A stretch of DNA of 64,000 bases from positions 1-64,000 of the forward strand of contig NZ_LQZT01000007.1 in assembly GCF_001703635.1 (NCBI RefSeq), read 5' to 3'. Shown here piece after piece: positions 27,063-35,393 of the stretch. The DNA comes from Parahoeflea olei (lineage in GTDB: Bacteria > Pseudomonadota > Alphaproteobacteria > Rhizobiales > Rhizobiaceae). Under the pieces are notes generated by a model, which was given only the letters and a program-made list of their open reading frames with translations, made no database searches and was not told where the DNA came from. Positions within the stretch are counted from its first letter, which is position 1, and each line of letters starts with the position of its first letter. The translations under genes were made by a program, and so were the position numbers.

Positions 27063-27815
27063 TTAGCGGTCGGCCTTCTTGCCGCCCGGTTGTTTCAGGC
27101 GCACGCGCAGGGTCTTGCCATCGGTCTGATCGAGCTCGAAGGCGCCGGTCTTGCGGACCAGATCGCTCAGCTTGCGAAAGCCGAAGGTGCGGGGGTCGAA
27201 ATCCGATGACAGATTGGCGAGCTGCGTGCCGAGCGCGCCGAGAGGCACCCAGCCGTCCTCGCTGTCCATCTGCAGGATCACCTTTCTGAGCACGGGCGTC
27301 GCCGCACTTGGCGGCTGCAATGATGTGGCAGCGTCCGCGGCGCCGCCACGATCGGCATCGAGGTCGGGCAGCAGGTTTTCCGTGTAGGTGAAGCGGCGGC
27401 AGGCCTGGCGGAAACTCTCGGGCGTCTTCTGCTCGCCGAAGCCGAACACATCGACGCCCTGCTCGCGGATCCGGGAGGCGAGCCGGGTGAAGTCGCTGTC
27501 GGAGGAGACCAGGCAGAAGCCATCGAAGCGGCCGCTGTGCAGCAGGTCCATCGCGTCGATCACCAGCGTGATGTCGGACGCGTTCTTGCCGCTGGTATAG
27601 GCGAACTGCTGCTGCGGGATGATCGCGTGCCGGGCCAGCACCTCGGTCCATCCCTTCGAGCGGGGACTGGCGAAATCGCCATAGATGCGCCGGACGCTCG
27701 CCTCGCCGATCTTGGCGATCTCCTCGAACAGGCCATCGACGATCTTGGCGGAGGTGTTGTCGGCGTCGATCAGGATGGCGAGCCGGGGCGTGCGTGATTC
27801 GATGTGCTGGGTCAT
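27063..27815 (-). CDS. NYN-domain nuclease-like protein with C-terminal OST-HTH (LOTUS) domain
   Basis: This 250-residue protein has an N-terminal PIN-like NYN domain with its acidic residues in RLAILIDADNTSAKI, SDITLVIDAMDLL and CLVSSDSDFTRLASRI. A linker at about residues 155-170 follows. The C-terminal OST-HTH/LOTUS domain (residues about 175-235) includes GWVPLGALGTQL and FGFRKLSDLVRKTG. The LabA/limkain-like pairing suggests RNA binding and cleavage. It is convergent with the end of the CRISPR array, only 14 nt away. It is widespread in bacteria without CRISPR, so a link is unproven. Confidence 0.85.
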   Translation of the reverse strand: MTQHIESRTPRLAILIDADNTSAKIVDGLFEEIAKIGEASVRRIYGDFASPRSKGWTEVLARHAIIPQQQFAYTSGKNASDITLVIDAMDLLHSGRFDGFCLVSSDSDFTRLASRIREQGVDVFGFGEQKTPESFRQACRRFTYTENLLPDLDADRGGAADAATSLQPPSAATPVLRKVILQMDSEDGWVPLGALGTQLANLSSDFDPRTFGFRKLSDLVRKTGAFELDQTDGKTLRVRLKQPGGKKADR

Positions 27816-27966
27816 GGGCTATCCTTCGCGCGATCCGCGGCAAGTGTATACCCGCTACGCGAAACGCCAAGCCTCAAACCTGCGGCACGGCGCGCCTGCC
27901 CCGAAGCGCCGGGGCAGAGCGAGGGGGCGCGACCTTCCGCCCCGAGCGCCGGATGGCGCCTGCCGC

Positions 27967-28950
27967 TCAGGACCGGCGCAGCGGCTGATGGGCGCAGCGA
28001 AACGATCCGCCCGCCATACAGGGCACGCGGTAGGGGATGCGGATCACCTCGAACTGCCGCGCCTTCAGCGCCTGGGCCACCGGCTCCAGCGCCTCTTCGG
28101 AGGGAACCACCACGGTGCGGTCGTTGAGCACCAGATTGTTGCAGCCCATGTGGCCCTTGGCCAGCGCCTTGGGCACATCGATCACGTCCCACTCCTTCAT
28201 GAAGGCCGGCAGTCCCTCGGGCAGCGCCTCCAGGCAGGCCACGGCCACGCCCTCGCGCGGGGTCATCAGCACGCAGTCGAGATGCGGAAACATCGGATCG
28301 ATGCTGACGGTGTCGACTTCGTAGCCGGATCCGAGCGCATGCTGCAGCCAGCGCGCGCCCTCGGGATTGGAGCAGCCGCCGGAATTGCCGACCAGCACCC
28401 GGCGCCCGAGCACGAACACGTCGCCACCTTCGAGATAGCCCCAACCCGGTCCGTCGACATAATCGTCGGCGCCGGAGTCGGGCTGGGCGAAGAAGCGCGC
28501 GCCGCGGGCCATCGTCCCGGCGAGAATCCCGCGGATCGCGAAGCGCTGGCGGCGGTGAAACAGGCTGCGCGGCGCGAGTTCGATGACATTGGCGCCGATG
28601 GTGACGAACGGATCCCGCATCCAGGGCGTGCTGACGCCATGGTCTTCGCCGCGCGGGAACTTTCGATTGTCGGGCGAAATCGGGCCGGCGACATGGACGG
28701 TCACGCCGAGCCCGCGCAGAAGCTCGATCGCGCCGCTCACCTGGGCGCGCATCTCCGCAAAGATCTCCGGCGCCGCCTCGGCCACGTCGCGCCCGGCATT
28801 GGCCTGCCAGAAGGCGCCGAATTCGCCCTGGGCGCGCAACCTCGCATCGCCCAGAAATTTCGGAAGAACCCATGCATCGGGCGACCCGTAAACACATTCC
28901 CTGAGTTCAGCCCACTCCGACTCGACCCAGATCTCTTCAGCCTGCGACAT
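27967..28950 (-). CDS. Amidinotransferase / arginine-deiminase-superfamily enzyme
   Basis: This 327-residue protein of the pentein fold has WMRDPFVTIG, GWGYLEGGDVFVLG and the catalytic His in FPHLDCVLM. The nucleophile Cys lies near the C-terminus in AGGSFRCAHQPLRR, the arrangement of glycine/inosamine amidinotransferases. It would transfer an amidino group from arginine or hydrolyse a guanidino compound; the acceptor is unknown. The ATG at 28950 has an AGGAG site 9 nt upstream, better than the ATG six codons earlier. It follows a LysR gene by 51 nt on the same strand, opposite an amino-acid ABC transporter operon. Confidence 0.8.
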   Translation of the reverse strand: MSQAEEIWVESEWAELRECVYGSPDAWVLPKFLGDARLRAQGEFGAFWQANAGRDVAEAAPEIFAEMRAQVSGAIELLRGLGVTVHVAGPISPDNRKFPRGEDHGVSTPWMRDPFVTIGANVIELAPRSLFHRRQRFAIRGILAGTMARGARFFAQPDSGADDYVDGPGWGYLEGGDVFVLGRRVLVGNSGGCSNPEGARWLQHALGSGYEVDTVSIDPMFPHLDCVLMTPREGVAVACLEALPEGLPAFMKEWDVIDVPKALAKGHMGCNNLVLNDRTVVVPSEEALEPVAQALKARQFEVIRIPYRVPCMAGGSFRCAHQPLRRS

Positions 28951-29001
28951 TCCCACGTACTCCTGCATTGGTTCCGCGGGACACCATAGCTTCGCAAAGC
29001 G

Positions 29002-29949
29002 TCAGTCAAAGCGCGCAGGCGCACACTTCACTTGCGCAATTTGGGAAGTATCCCGCCCGACGGCCGCGAAGTTGCGGGCCAGTTCCGCCACGGCGCCCTT
29101 GGGCGGGATGTCCTTGCGCGTGACCACGTGAAAATCGACGCTGAGCCCCTCTTCCGGGTAAGGCAGCGCCACCAGGTCGGCAAAGGGTGCGGCCGCGTGC
29201 AGCGGCAGGATGCCGGTGCCCAGCCCGGCCGCCACCGCCGTCAGCACGCCTTCCAGGCTGTCGCCATAGGCCGTGGCCCGGAGCGGCATGGAGCTTTCGA
29301 AGCGCGCGAACTCGTCGGTCGGAAAGGACCGGGCGACATAGGGCAGCGGCGAGGACGCCGTGCCGGGGCGCCAGGCCATGACCTTGTCGAAATCCGGGCA
29401 ATGCCGGCTCACGAACAATGCGTGCTTCTCGATGAAGGCCAGTTGATAGGCCAGCGAGGCGAGCGGCGTGCGCAGGTTGGTAAAGCCGATGTCGAGCTTG
29501 CGGTCGCGCACCAGGAAGTCGATCGCCCGCACCGGGTGGACGCCGATGCGCAGGCTGTAGGGCCGTGCGCCATACCTGAAGCGCCTGAGGGCCGGAATGA
29601 TCGGACAGTGCGGATTGGCGATGATGTTGTCGATGATGCCGATCTCGATCGGATGCGGCACCGACGCCCGCGTTGACTGCAGCCGCTCCTCGAAACTGTG
29701 CACGTCCTCCATGAACCGCCGCGTCGCGCGGTAGACGGCGTCGCCATCGGGGGTGATGCCGAAGCCGCCGCGCCCGCGGCGGCACAGCTTGAGCCCGAGG
29801 CGCGTTTCAAGCGCGGAGATGTCCCGCGTGACCGCCGAGAGGCTGATCCCCTTCGCCTCCGCCGCGGCAGAAAATCCGTCATGCTCGACGACATCGACAA
29901 ACACGTTGAGGATCCGCAGATCGATGCTCGAAAGGGCAAAGCCACGCAT
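29002..29949 (-). CDS. LysR-family regulator next to amidinotransferase
   Basis: This 315-residue protein has a winged HTH at the N-terminus (DLRILNVFVDVVEHDGFSAA, then SLSAVTRDISALETRLG) and a LysR substrate-binding domain. It is divergent from the ABC transporter operon (132 nt between starts) and precedes the amidinotransferase. It is therefore a likely activator of one or both. A GTG six codons upstream (29967) is an alternative start; neither has a strong ribosome site. Confidence 0.85.
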   Translation of the reverse strand: MRGFALSSIDLRILNVFVDVVEHDGFSAAAEAKGISLSAVTRDISALETRLGLKLCRRGRGGFGITPDGDAVYRATRRFMEDVHSFEERLQSTRASVPHPIEIGIIDNIIANPHCPIIPALRRFRYGARPYSLRIGVHPVRAIDFLVRDRKLDIGFTNLRTPLASLAYQLAFIEKHALFVSRHCPDFDKVMAWRPGTASSPLPYVARSFPTDEFARFESSMPLRATAYGDSLEGVLTAVAAGLGTGILPLHAAAPFADLVALPYPEEGLSVDFHVVTRKDIPPKGAVAELARNFAAVGRDTSQIAQVKCAPARFD

Positions 29950-30081
29950 GAGGTTCTTTCTGTTCACTTGACTGGATCAGCAACCATGCTAGCCAAATTT
30001 GCCGTTTATGGTCAATCTCGGCACGCCTAGCGTCCGGACCATACTGCCGATGCCACACCACCCCCCAACATGGAGCCAGTC

Positions 30082-30909
30082 ATGAACAAGATCACCAGAT
30101 TATTGGCCTGCGCAGCAGCTGTTTTCGCGACGACGGCCAGCCATGCGGAAGATCTGGACAAAATTCGCTCGGAAGGACGCATCGTCGTGGCCACCGAGGC
30201 TGCCTTCGCCCCGTTCGAATTCGTTCAGGACGGCAAGATCGTCGGCTTCGGCTCGGAATTGCTGAAGCAGGTTGCCGCCGATCTCGAGGTCGAGGTCGAA
30301 CAGCTCGACCTGCCGTTCCAGGGCATTCTCGCGGGCCTGGCGGCCGGGCAGTATGACCTGGTGGCGACATCGGTCGCCATCAATCCTGAACGGGCGGCCA
30401 CCTATGCCTTCACCCGGCCTTTCGCCGCCATCGAGAACGTGATCGTGACAGCGGCCGACGCGGACGACATCACCTCCGTGGACGACCTCGCCGGAAAGCT
30501 GGTGGGGACCCAGCTCGGCAGTTCGACTGAAGCCGTTGCCCGCGACATCGACAAGATGCTCGCCGACAAGGGAGAAGGCTTCTCCGATCTGCGGCTCTAC
30601 CAGACCTTCCCGGACACGGCCTTCGCTTTGCGTTCGGGCCAGGTCGATGCCATCATCGTGGCCAATCTGACGGCAGGCGAATTCATGGCCAGCGCGCCCG
30701 GCGAGTTCCGCGTTGCCGGCAGCTACGGCGATCCGGTGATGCTGTCCTGGGTGCTGCGCCCGGGCAATCCGGGCCTGCTGGGCAGCATCAACGGCACCAT
30801 CGGCCGGCTTGCCGACAGCGGCGCCCTGGCCGAAATGCAGGAACGCTGGATTGGCGTCGCCACACCGGTTCCGGCAGAAAACTACCTGCCGGACGGCGCG
30901 GTTCAATAG
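30082..30909 (+). CDS. Amino-acid-type ABC transporter substrate-binding protein
   Basis: This 275-residue family 3 solute-binding protein has a Sec signal (ITRLLACAAAVFATTASHA) cleaved near residue 22. SEGRIVVATEAAFAPFEFV follows, then GFGSELLKQVA and the ligand-loop region DLVATSVAINPERAATYAFT. The ATG at 30082 has a GGAG site about 6 nt upstream. Two permease genes follow in the same operon. The adjacent M20 hydrolase and amidinotransferase suggest an amino acid or guanidino/carbamoyl compound as ligand, but this is inference. Confidence 0.88.
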   Translation: MNKITRLLACAAAVFATTASHAEDLDKIRSEGRIVVATEAAFAPFEFVQDGKIVGFGSELLKQVAADLEVEVEQLDLPFQGILAGLAAGQYDLVATSVAINPERAATYAFTRPFAAIENVIVTAADADDITSVDDLAGKLVGTQLGSSTEAVARDIDKMLADKGEGFSDLRLYQTFPDTAFALRSGQVDAIIVANLTAGEFMASAPGEFRVAGSYGDPVMLSWVLRPGNPGLLGSINGTIGRLADSGALAEMQERWIGVATPVPAENYLPDGAVQ

Positions 30910-30933
30910 GGCTCGGGGCAAGGCGGCAGGCTT

Positions 30934-31602
30934 ATGGAATTCATCGTTCGGGTCCTGCAGACCCTTCCGTTGCTTCTTGATGGGCTTGCCGCCACCCTGG
31001 CGATCTGCCTGGCGGGCATGATCGCCGCCATCCTCCTCGCCGTGCCGCTGGTGCTGGCGCGGCGCTCCGATATAGGCCTGCTGCAGAAAGCAGCCTGGGC
31101 ATGGGTCTCGCTGATGCGCGGCCTGCCGATCGTGATCCTGGTCTTCCTTCTCTATTTCGGCGTACCGGCGTTGCTCGGGCTGGGGCGGGTCTCCGCCTTC
31201 TGGGTGGGCGTGCTGGCACTCGCGCTCAACGGCAGTGCCTTCCTGAGCGAGATCCTGCGGGCCTCCATCGCCTCGGTCGGCCGCGGGCAATGGGATGCCG
31301 CGGCGAGCCTGGGGCTGAGCCCGGGCGTGACCTGGGCGAGAGTGATAGGACCACAGGCGCTGCGGATCGCGCTGCCTGCGATCGTCGGCGAGATGACATT
31401 CCTGGTCAAGGCGCCGCCGGTGCTGTCGCTGATCACCGTGGTCGATCTCACGCGGCGCTCGCAGCAGGTGGCGATGCAGACCTTCGATCCGCTGGTGCCG
31501 ATGCTGGCGGCGGCCCTGCTCTATTTCGCGGTGCTGTACGCCCTGTCCGAATTGTCACGGCTTCTGGAGCGCCGGCTGGCGCTGGTGGAGCACCGGGCAT
31601 GA
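30934..31602 (+). CDS. Amino-acid ABC transporter permease (first subunit)
   Basis: This 222-residue HisM/GlnP-type permease has five or so membrane segments and the EAA loop GQWDAAASLGLSPGVTWARV that contacts the ATPase. It lies 24 nt downstream of the binding-protein gene and overlaps the next permease by 4 nt (ATGA). It forms a heterodimeric channel with that subunit. No ATP-binding subunit gene is found in this operon. Confidence 0.9.
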   Translation: MEFIVRVLQTLPLLLDGLAATLAICLAGMIAAILLAVPLVLARRSDIGLLQKAAWAWVSLMRGLPIVILVFLLYFGVPALLGLGRVSAFWVGVLALALNGSAFLSEILRASIASVGRGQWDAAASLGLSPGVTWARVIGPQALRIALPAIVGEMTFLVKAPPVLSLITVVDLTRRSQQVAMQTFDPLVPMLAAALLYFAVLYALSELSRLLERRLALVEHRA

Positions 31603-32258
31603 CCGAGTTCCTCGCCGTCAACGGAACCCAGATCCTGGAAGGGTTCTGGAACACGATCCGGATCGTGCTGTCCGGTTTCGTTCTGGGCGCCCTGATCGGC
31701 GCGCCGCTGGGGCTTGCCCGGCAAGGCCGGCATGCGCTGCCGCGGATCATCGCCGGCGCCTATGTCGAGGCGATCCGCAACACCCCGTTCCTGATCCAGG
31801 CGAGCCTGCTGTTCGCCTTTGCCGGCGTGCTGCGGCTGCGGCTGCCGATGGAGATGCTCGGCATCACCGCCGTTGCGCTCTATACCGCCGCTTACATGGC
31901 CGAGATCGTGCGCGGCGCCCTGCTCGCCATCCCCGCAGGCCAGTGGGAAGCGGCCGATGCGCTGGGCCTCGGCAAGGCCCAGGCCTTCCGGCTGGTGGTG
32001 TTGCCGCAACTGATGCCCTTCGCGCTGCCGGCGAGCACCAACCTGTTTGCCACGGTGACCAAGGAATCGGCCTTTCTTTCGGCGCTTTCGGTGGCTGAAC
32101 TGACCTTTGCGGGTCAGGTCGTGATCGCCCGCACCTTCGCCGTCTTCGAGGTCTGGGCGCTGGTGGGCGCGCTGTACCTGATGTTCATCCTCGCCCTGTT
32201 TGCCGTCTCCGAAAGGCTCGAGCGGCATTTCGCCTGGGCCCGACACTCCCGTAGCTGA
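31599..32258 (+). CDS. Amino-acid ABC transporter permease (second subunit)
   Basis: This 219-residue HisQ/GlnP-type permease has VEAIRNTPFLIQASLLF in the first half and the EAA loop GQWEAADALGLGKAQAFRLV. Membrane segments reach to the C-terminus. The start is fixed by the 4-nt overlap with the preceding permease stop. It ends 10 nt before the M20 hydrolase gene, so transport and hydrolysis are probably coupled. Confidence 0.9.
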   Translation: MTEFLAVNGTQILEGFWNTIRIVLSGFVLGALIGAPLGLARQGRHALPRIIAGAYVEAIRNTPFLIQASLLFAFAGVLRLRLPMEMLGITAVALYTAAYMAEIVRGALLAIPAGQWEAADALGLGKAQAFRLVVLPQLMPFALPASTNLFATVTKESAFLSALSVAELTFAGQVVIARTFAVFEVWALVGALYLMFILALFAVSERLERHFAWARHSRS

Positions 32259-32268
32259 GGTTGCCGAC

Positions 32269-33480
32269 ATGAAACCCATTCCCGTGAACCCGGACCGGCT
32301 TCTGGCCGAGCTTGCAGAACTCAGGCGCTTCGGCGCCCAGGGAAAGGGCGTGGCGCGGATGGCCTTTTCGGAGCCGGATCTTGCTTCCCGCGCCCTGCTT
32401 GCCGAGCGCATGCGGGACGCAGGACTCGAAGTCACGGTCGATGCCTGCGGCAACCTGTTCGGCATCCCCCCGGGGGTCGGGCCGTGCCTGCTGATCGGAT
32501 CGCACAGCGACACCCAGCCGCTGGGCGGGTGGCTCGACGGGATCTATGGCGTGCTCTGCGGCCTGGAGGTCGCGCGAGCATCGCTCGAGAGCGGCGGGCC
32601 GCGGGTGGCGGTGGTGTCGTTCCAGGACGAGGAAGGACGCTTCGGCGGGCTGACCGGAAGTGCTGTCTGGGCCGGCGTCATGCCGCTTGCAGAGGCCGAT
32701 GCCCTGCACGACGCCGAAGGTGCGCGTTTCGCAGACGCACGCTGCACGGTCGGGCGGATCGCCCCCGTGGCGGAGGTTCCGGCCGGGCGGTTCTCGGCCT
32801 ATCTGGAAGCGCATATCGAACAGGGACCGGTGCTGGACCAGTCGAACGAAGCCATCGGCGTGGTGGAGGCGATCGTCGGCATGCGCGGCTTCACCCTGCG
32901 GTTTGTCGGGCAGGCCAACCATGCCGGAACCACGCCGATGCATCTTCGCCGCGATGCGCTCCGCGCCGCCGCACAGTTCATCCGCGATCTCGAAGAGGCC
33001 TTCGCGCCGCATGTGACGGAGAAGACCGTCTGGACACACGGCCATCTCGCGGTCGAGCCCAATGCGGCCTCGATCGTTCCGGGAAAGGCGAGCCTGTCGG
33101 TGCAGATGCGCGATCCCGACAGCGACCGTCTCGAGACGCTGATGGCGATCGCGCTGGAACTGGCCGAGACGATCGCCCGCGACCGCGAGCTTGCCCTGGA
33201 GATCGAGCAAGGCCCGCGATTTGAGCCGGTGCCGATGTCGCAAGCCCTTGTCGCTGCGATCACCGCGGCGGCGGAGACCCATGCTGCCGGTGCCTGGCGG
33301 CGGATGCCGTCCGGCGCGCTTCACGACGCTTCCAACGTGGCGCAGGTCCTGCCGGTGGGCATGATGTTCGTGCCCTCGATCGGCGGCATCAGCCACAATC
33401 CCGACGAAGACACGGCGCCGGAGCATCTGGTGAGGGGGCTGGTCACGCTCGCCGACGCGGCCGGCCGCCTCGCCTCCTGA
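32269..33480 (+). CDS. M20 amidohydrolase (N-carbamoyl-L-amino-acid hydrolase / allantoate amidohydrolase type)
   Basis: This 403-residue metallohydrolase has zinc ligands in GSHSDTQPLGGWLDGIYG, DEEGRFGG, EAHIEQGP and GGISHNPDE. The dimerisation lid lies in the middle (FVGQANHAGTTPMHLRRDA). The family cleaves N-carbamoyl or ureido groups from amino acids. Located directly behind an amino-acid ABC system, it probably processes the imported compound. The ATG at 32269 is preceded by GAGG; a longer frame overlapping the permease is rejected. Confidence 0.88.
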   Translation: MKPIPVNPDRLLAELAELRRFGAQGKGVARMAFSEPDLASRALLAERMRDAGLEVTVDACGNLFGIPPGVGPCLLIGSHSDTQPLGGWLDGIYGVLCGLEVARASLESGGPRVAVVSFQDEEGRFGGLTGSAVWAGVMPLAEADALHDAEGARFADARCTVGRIAPVAEVPAGRFSAYLEAHIEQGPVLDQSNEAIGVVEAIVGMRGFTLRFVGQANHAGTTPMHLRRDALRAAAQFIRDLEEAFAPHVTEKTVWTHGHLAVEPNAASIVPGKASLSVQMRDPDSDRLETLMAIALELAETIARDRELALEIEQGPRFEPVPMSQALVAAITAAAETHAAGAWRRMPSGALHDASNVAQVLPVGMMFVPSIGGISHNPDEDTAPEHLVRGLVTLADAAGRLAS

Positions 33481-33511
33481 TCGCGCCTCGCGCACGCACC
33501 CGCGGGAAGGG

Positions 33512-34795
33512 TCAGAAGCCGCTCGCCTGCGGCAGCCAGGACGACAGCGCCGGCGCCAGTGTCAGCAGCATCAGCACGATCAGGTGCGCGATCATGAAGG
33601 GCGGCATCTCCCTGACAAGTTCGCCCACGTCGAGCTTGACCGTCGAGGAGATGACGAACAGCAACGCCCCGACCGGGGGCGTGACCAGCCCGATGGTCAG
33701 GTTGACGATCACGATCATGGCGAACTGGAACGGGTCGATGCCGAGGCTCAGGGCGATCGGCGAGAGGATCGGCACCAGCACCATCACCCCGGGCAGCGGG
33801 TCCATGAACATGCCGAACAGGATCAGCAGCAGGTTGACGGCGAGCAGGAACACGATCGGGCTCAGGTTCCAGGCCGTGATGAGTTCGGCGAGCGTCTGCG
33901 GCACGCTTTCGATGATGAGAACCCAGGCGAAGGCGCGCGCGGCGGCAAGGATGAGGAGCACCGAGACGCTGACAAGCGCGGCGCGCAGGACGATCGCCGG
34001 CAGGTCGCGCGGCTTCAGCGACCGGTAGACGAAGCCGCCGCACAGCAAGGCGTAGAAGACCGCCACCACCGAGGCTTCGGTGGGCGTGAAGACGCCGCCG
34101 CGGATGCCGCCGATGATGATGCCGACCAGCACCAGGGCGGGAATGGCCATGACCGTGGTGCGCACCATTTCGGGGAAGGAGGGCCTGGGTTCGCTCGCGC
34201 GGTAACCGCGCCGGCGGCAGACATGCCAGTTGGCGGCACACAGCATTACCGTCATCAGAAGCCCCGGAAGGATGCCGGCCATGAACAGCCCGCCGACCGA
34301 GACTTCGTTGACCTGCATGGCGTAGAGAATCATGATGATCGAGGGCGGGATGATCGGGCCGATCACCGCGCTCGATGCGGTCAGCGCGCCGGCATAGGAT
34401 TTGTCGTAACCGCTTCGTTCCATCATCCGCACCATCATCGCGCCCGGACCGGCGGCGTCGGCGAGCGCAGAGCCGGAAATGCCCGCGAACATCGTCGACG
34501 ACAGCACATTGGCATAGCCCAGACCACCCCGCAGATGGCCCACGAACTGGGACGCGAAGCGCAGCAGGACGATGGTCATCGCGCCGCCCGTCATCAGTTC
34601 GGCGGCCAGGATGAAGAACGGCACCGCCATCAGCGGAAAACTGTCGAGGCCGGAGAACATCTCCTTGATCACGACGAGCATCGGATAGCTCGATCCGAAC
34701 AGGACGGCGAGCGCGGCCGAGATCGCAAGCGAAAACGCCACCGGCACGCCGATGACGAGAAGCCCGAAGAAGGAAATGAACAGGATCGTCACCAT
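33512..34795 (-). CDS. dctM: TRAP transporter large permease subunit, second system
   Basis: This 427-residue DctM-family membrane protein has SGSALADAAGPGAMMVRMM, the IGPIIPPSIIMILYAMQ loop, MDPLPGVMVLVPI, and GLVTPPVGALLFV near the C-terminus. It lies last in a minus-strand operon ilvD-dctP-dctQ-dctM. Together with DctQ it forms the secondary transporter that receives ligand from the DctP encoded upstream. A sugar-acid substrate is plausible because a dehydratase heads the operon. Confidence 0.92.
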   Translation of the reverse strand: MVTILFISFFGLLVIGVPVAFSLAISAALAVLFGSSYPMLVVIKEMFSGLDSFPLMAVPFFILAAELMTGGAMTIVLLRFASQFVGHLRGGLGYANVLSSTMFAGISGSALADAAGPGAMMVRMMERSGYDKSYAGALTASSAVIGPIIPPSIIMILYAMQVNEVSVGGLFMAGILPGLLMTVMLCAANWHVCRRRGYRASEPRPSFPEMVRTTVMAIPALVLVGIIIGGIRGGVFTPTEASVVAVFYALLCGGFVYRSLKPRDLPAIVLRAALVSVSVLLILAAARAFAWVLIIESVPQTLAELITAWNLSPIVFLLAVNLLLILFGMFMDPLPGVMVLVPILSPIALSLGIDPFQFAMIVIVNLTIGLVTPPVGALLFVISSTVKLDVGELVREMPPFMIAHLIVLMLLTLAPALSSWLPQASGF

Positions 34796-34819
34796 CGGCT
34801 TATCCGGATATCGTCCATG

Positions 34820-35317
34820 CTAGCCCCCGCCTGCCGGACGGTCGTCAGCGCTTCCGCCCGTCGCCACATAGTGCCGGAGCACGAGCAGGAAGTGGACGAT
34901 CAGCAACGCAAAGCCGACCGGCATGGCCGCATAGATGAAGTGAAAGGGGACCCGCGTCGCGGGCGTCAACTGCCGCCCCATGCGCGTCATGTAGTCATGG
35001 CCGAACCAGACCATGCCGGCGAAGAAGCCGAGCAGGATCATGGCAACGACGATGCGCAGCGCGCGCTTTACCGGGGGCGGGACGAGGTCATGCAGATTGG
35101 TGATCGCCACATGTCCGCCCGCCCGCAGCACCAACCCCGCGCCGACAAACGTCATCCAGATCATCAGATAACGCGCGACCTCCTCCGCCCAGATGAGCGA
35201 ATAGTTGGTCAGATAACGCAGGGCGACATTGGTGAAGACGATCACCGTCATGGCCGCCAGGATCAGCAGCACGAGCCATTCATTGACCCTGACAAATTGG
35301 CGCTCGAACATTTGCAT
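34820..35317 (-). CDS. dctQ: TRAP transporter small permease subunit, second system
   Basis: This 165-residue DctQ-type protein has four hydrophobic segments and the conserved stretch LIWAEEVARYLMIWMTFVGA followed by RAGGHVAI. It lies 24 nt upstream of its dctM and is separated from dctP by a strong hairpin. Confidence 0.9.
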   Translation of the reverse strand: MQMFERQFVRVNEWLVLLILAAMTVIVFTNVALRYLTNYSLIWAEEVARYLMIWMTFVGAGLVLRAGGHVAITNLHDLVPPPVKRALRIVVAMILLGFFAGMVWFGHDYMTRMGRQLTPATRVPFHFIYAAMPVGFALLIVHFLLVLRHYVATGGSADDRPAGGG

Positions 35318-35339
35318 CGTGTCTCACCTTGAAAAGAGA

Positions 35340-35365
35340 GCCGGCACGCGCGGAGGCGTGCCGGC
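35340..35365 (-). terminator. dctP-dctQ intercistronic hairpin, second TRAP operon
   Basis: A perfect 10-bp GC-rich stem (35340-35349 with 35356-35365) and a 6-nt loop lie 28 nt after the dctP stop and 22 nt before the dctQ start on the minus strand. There is no T-run, so partial termination or protection of the dctP message is more likely than full termination. Confidence 0.6.
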
Positions 35366-35393
35366 AGCACCTGCGGGCGGTCGGCGCAGGGCG

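Noticed and set aside
24866..27209. Several long open frames through the CRISPR array encoding repetitive Pro/Gly/Arg-rich peptides
   Set aside because: They exist only because the 31-nt repeats lack stops; the repeat-spacer pattern fully explains them.
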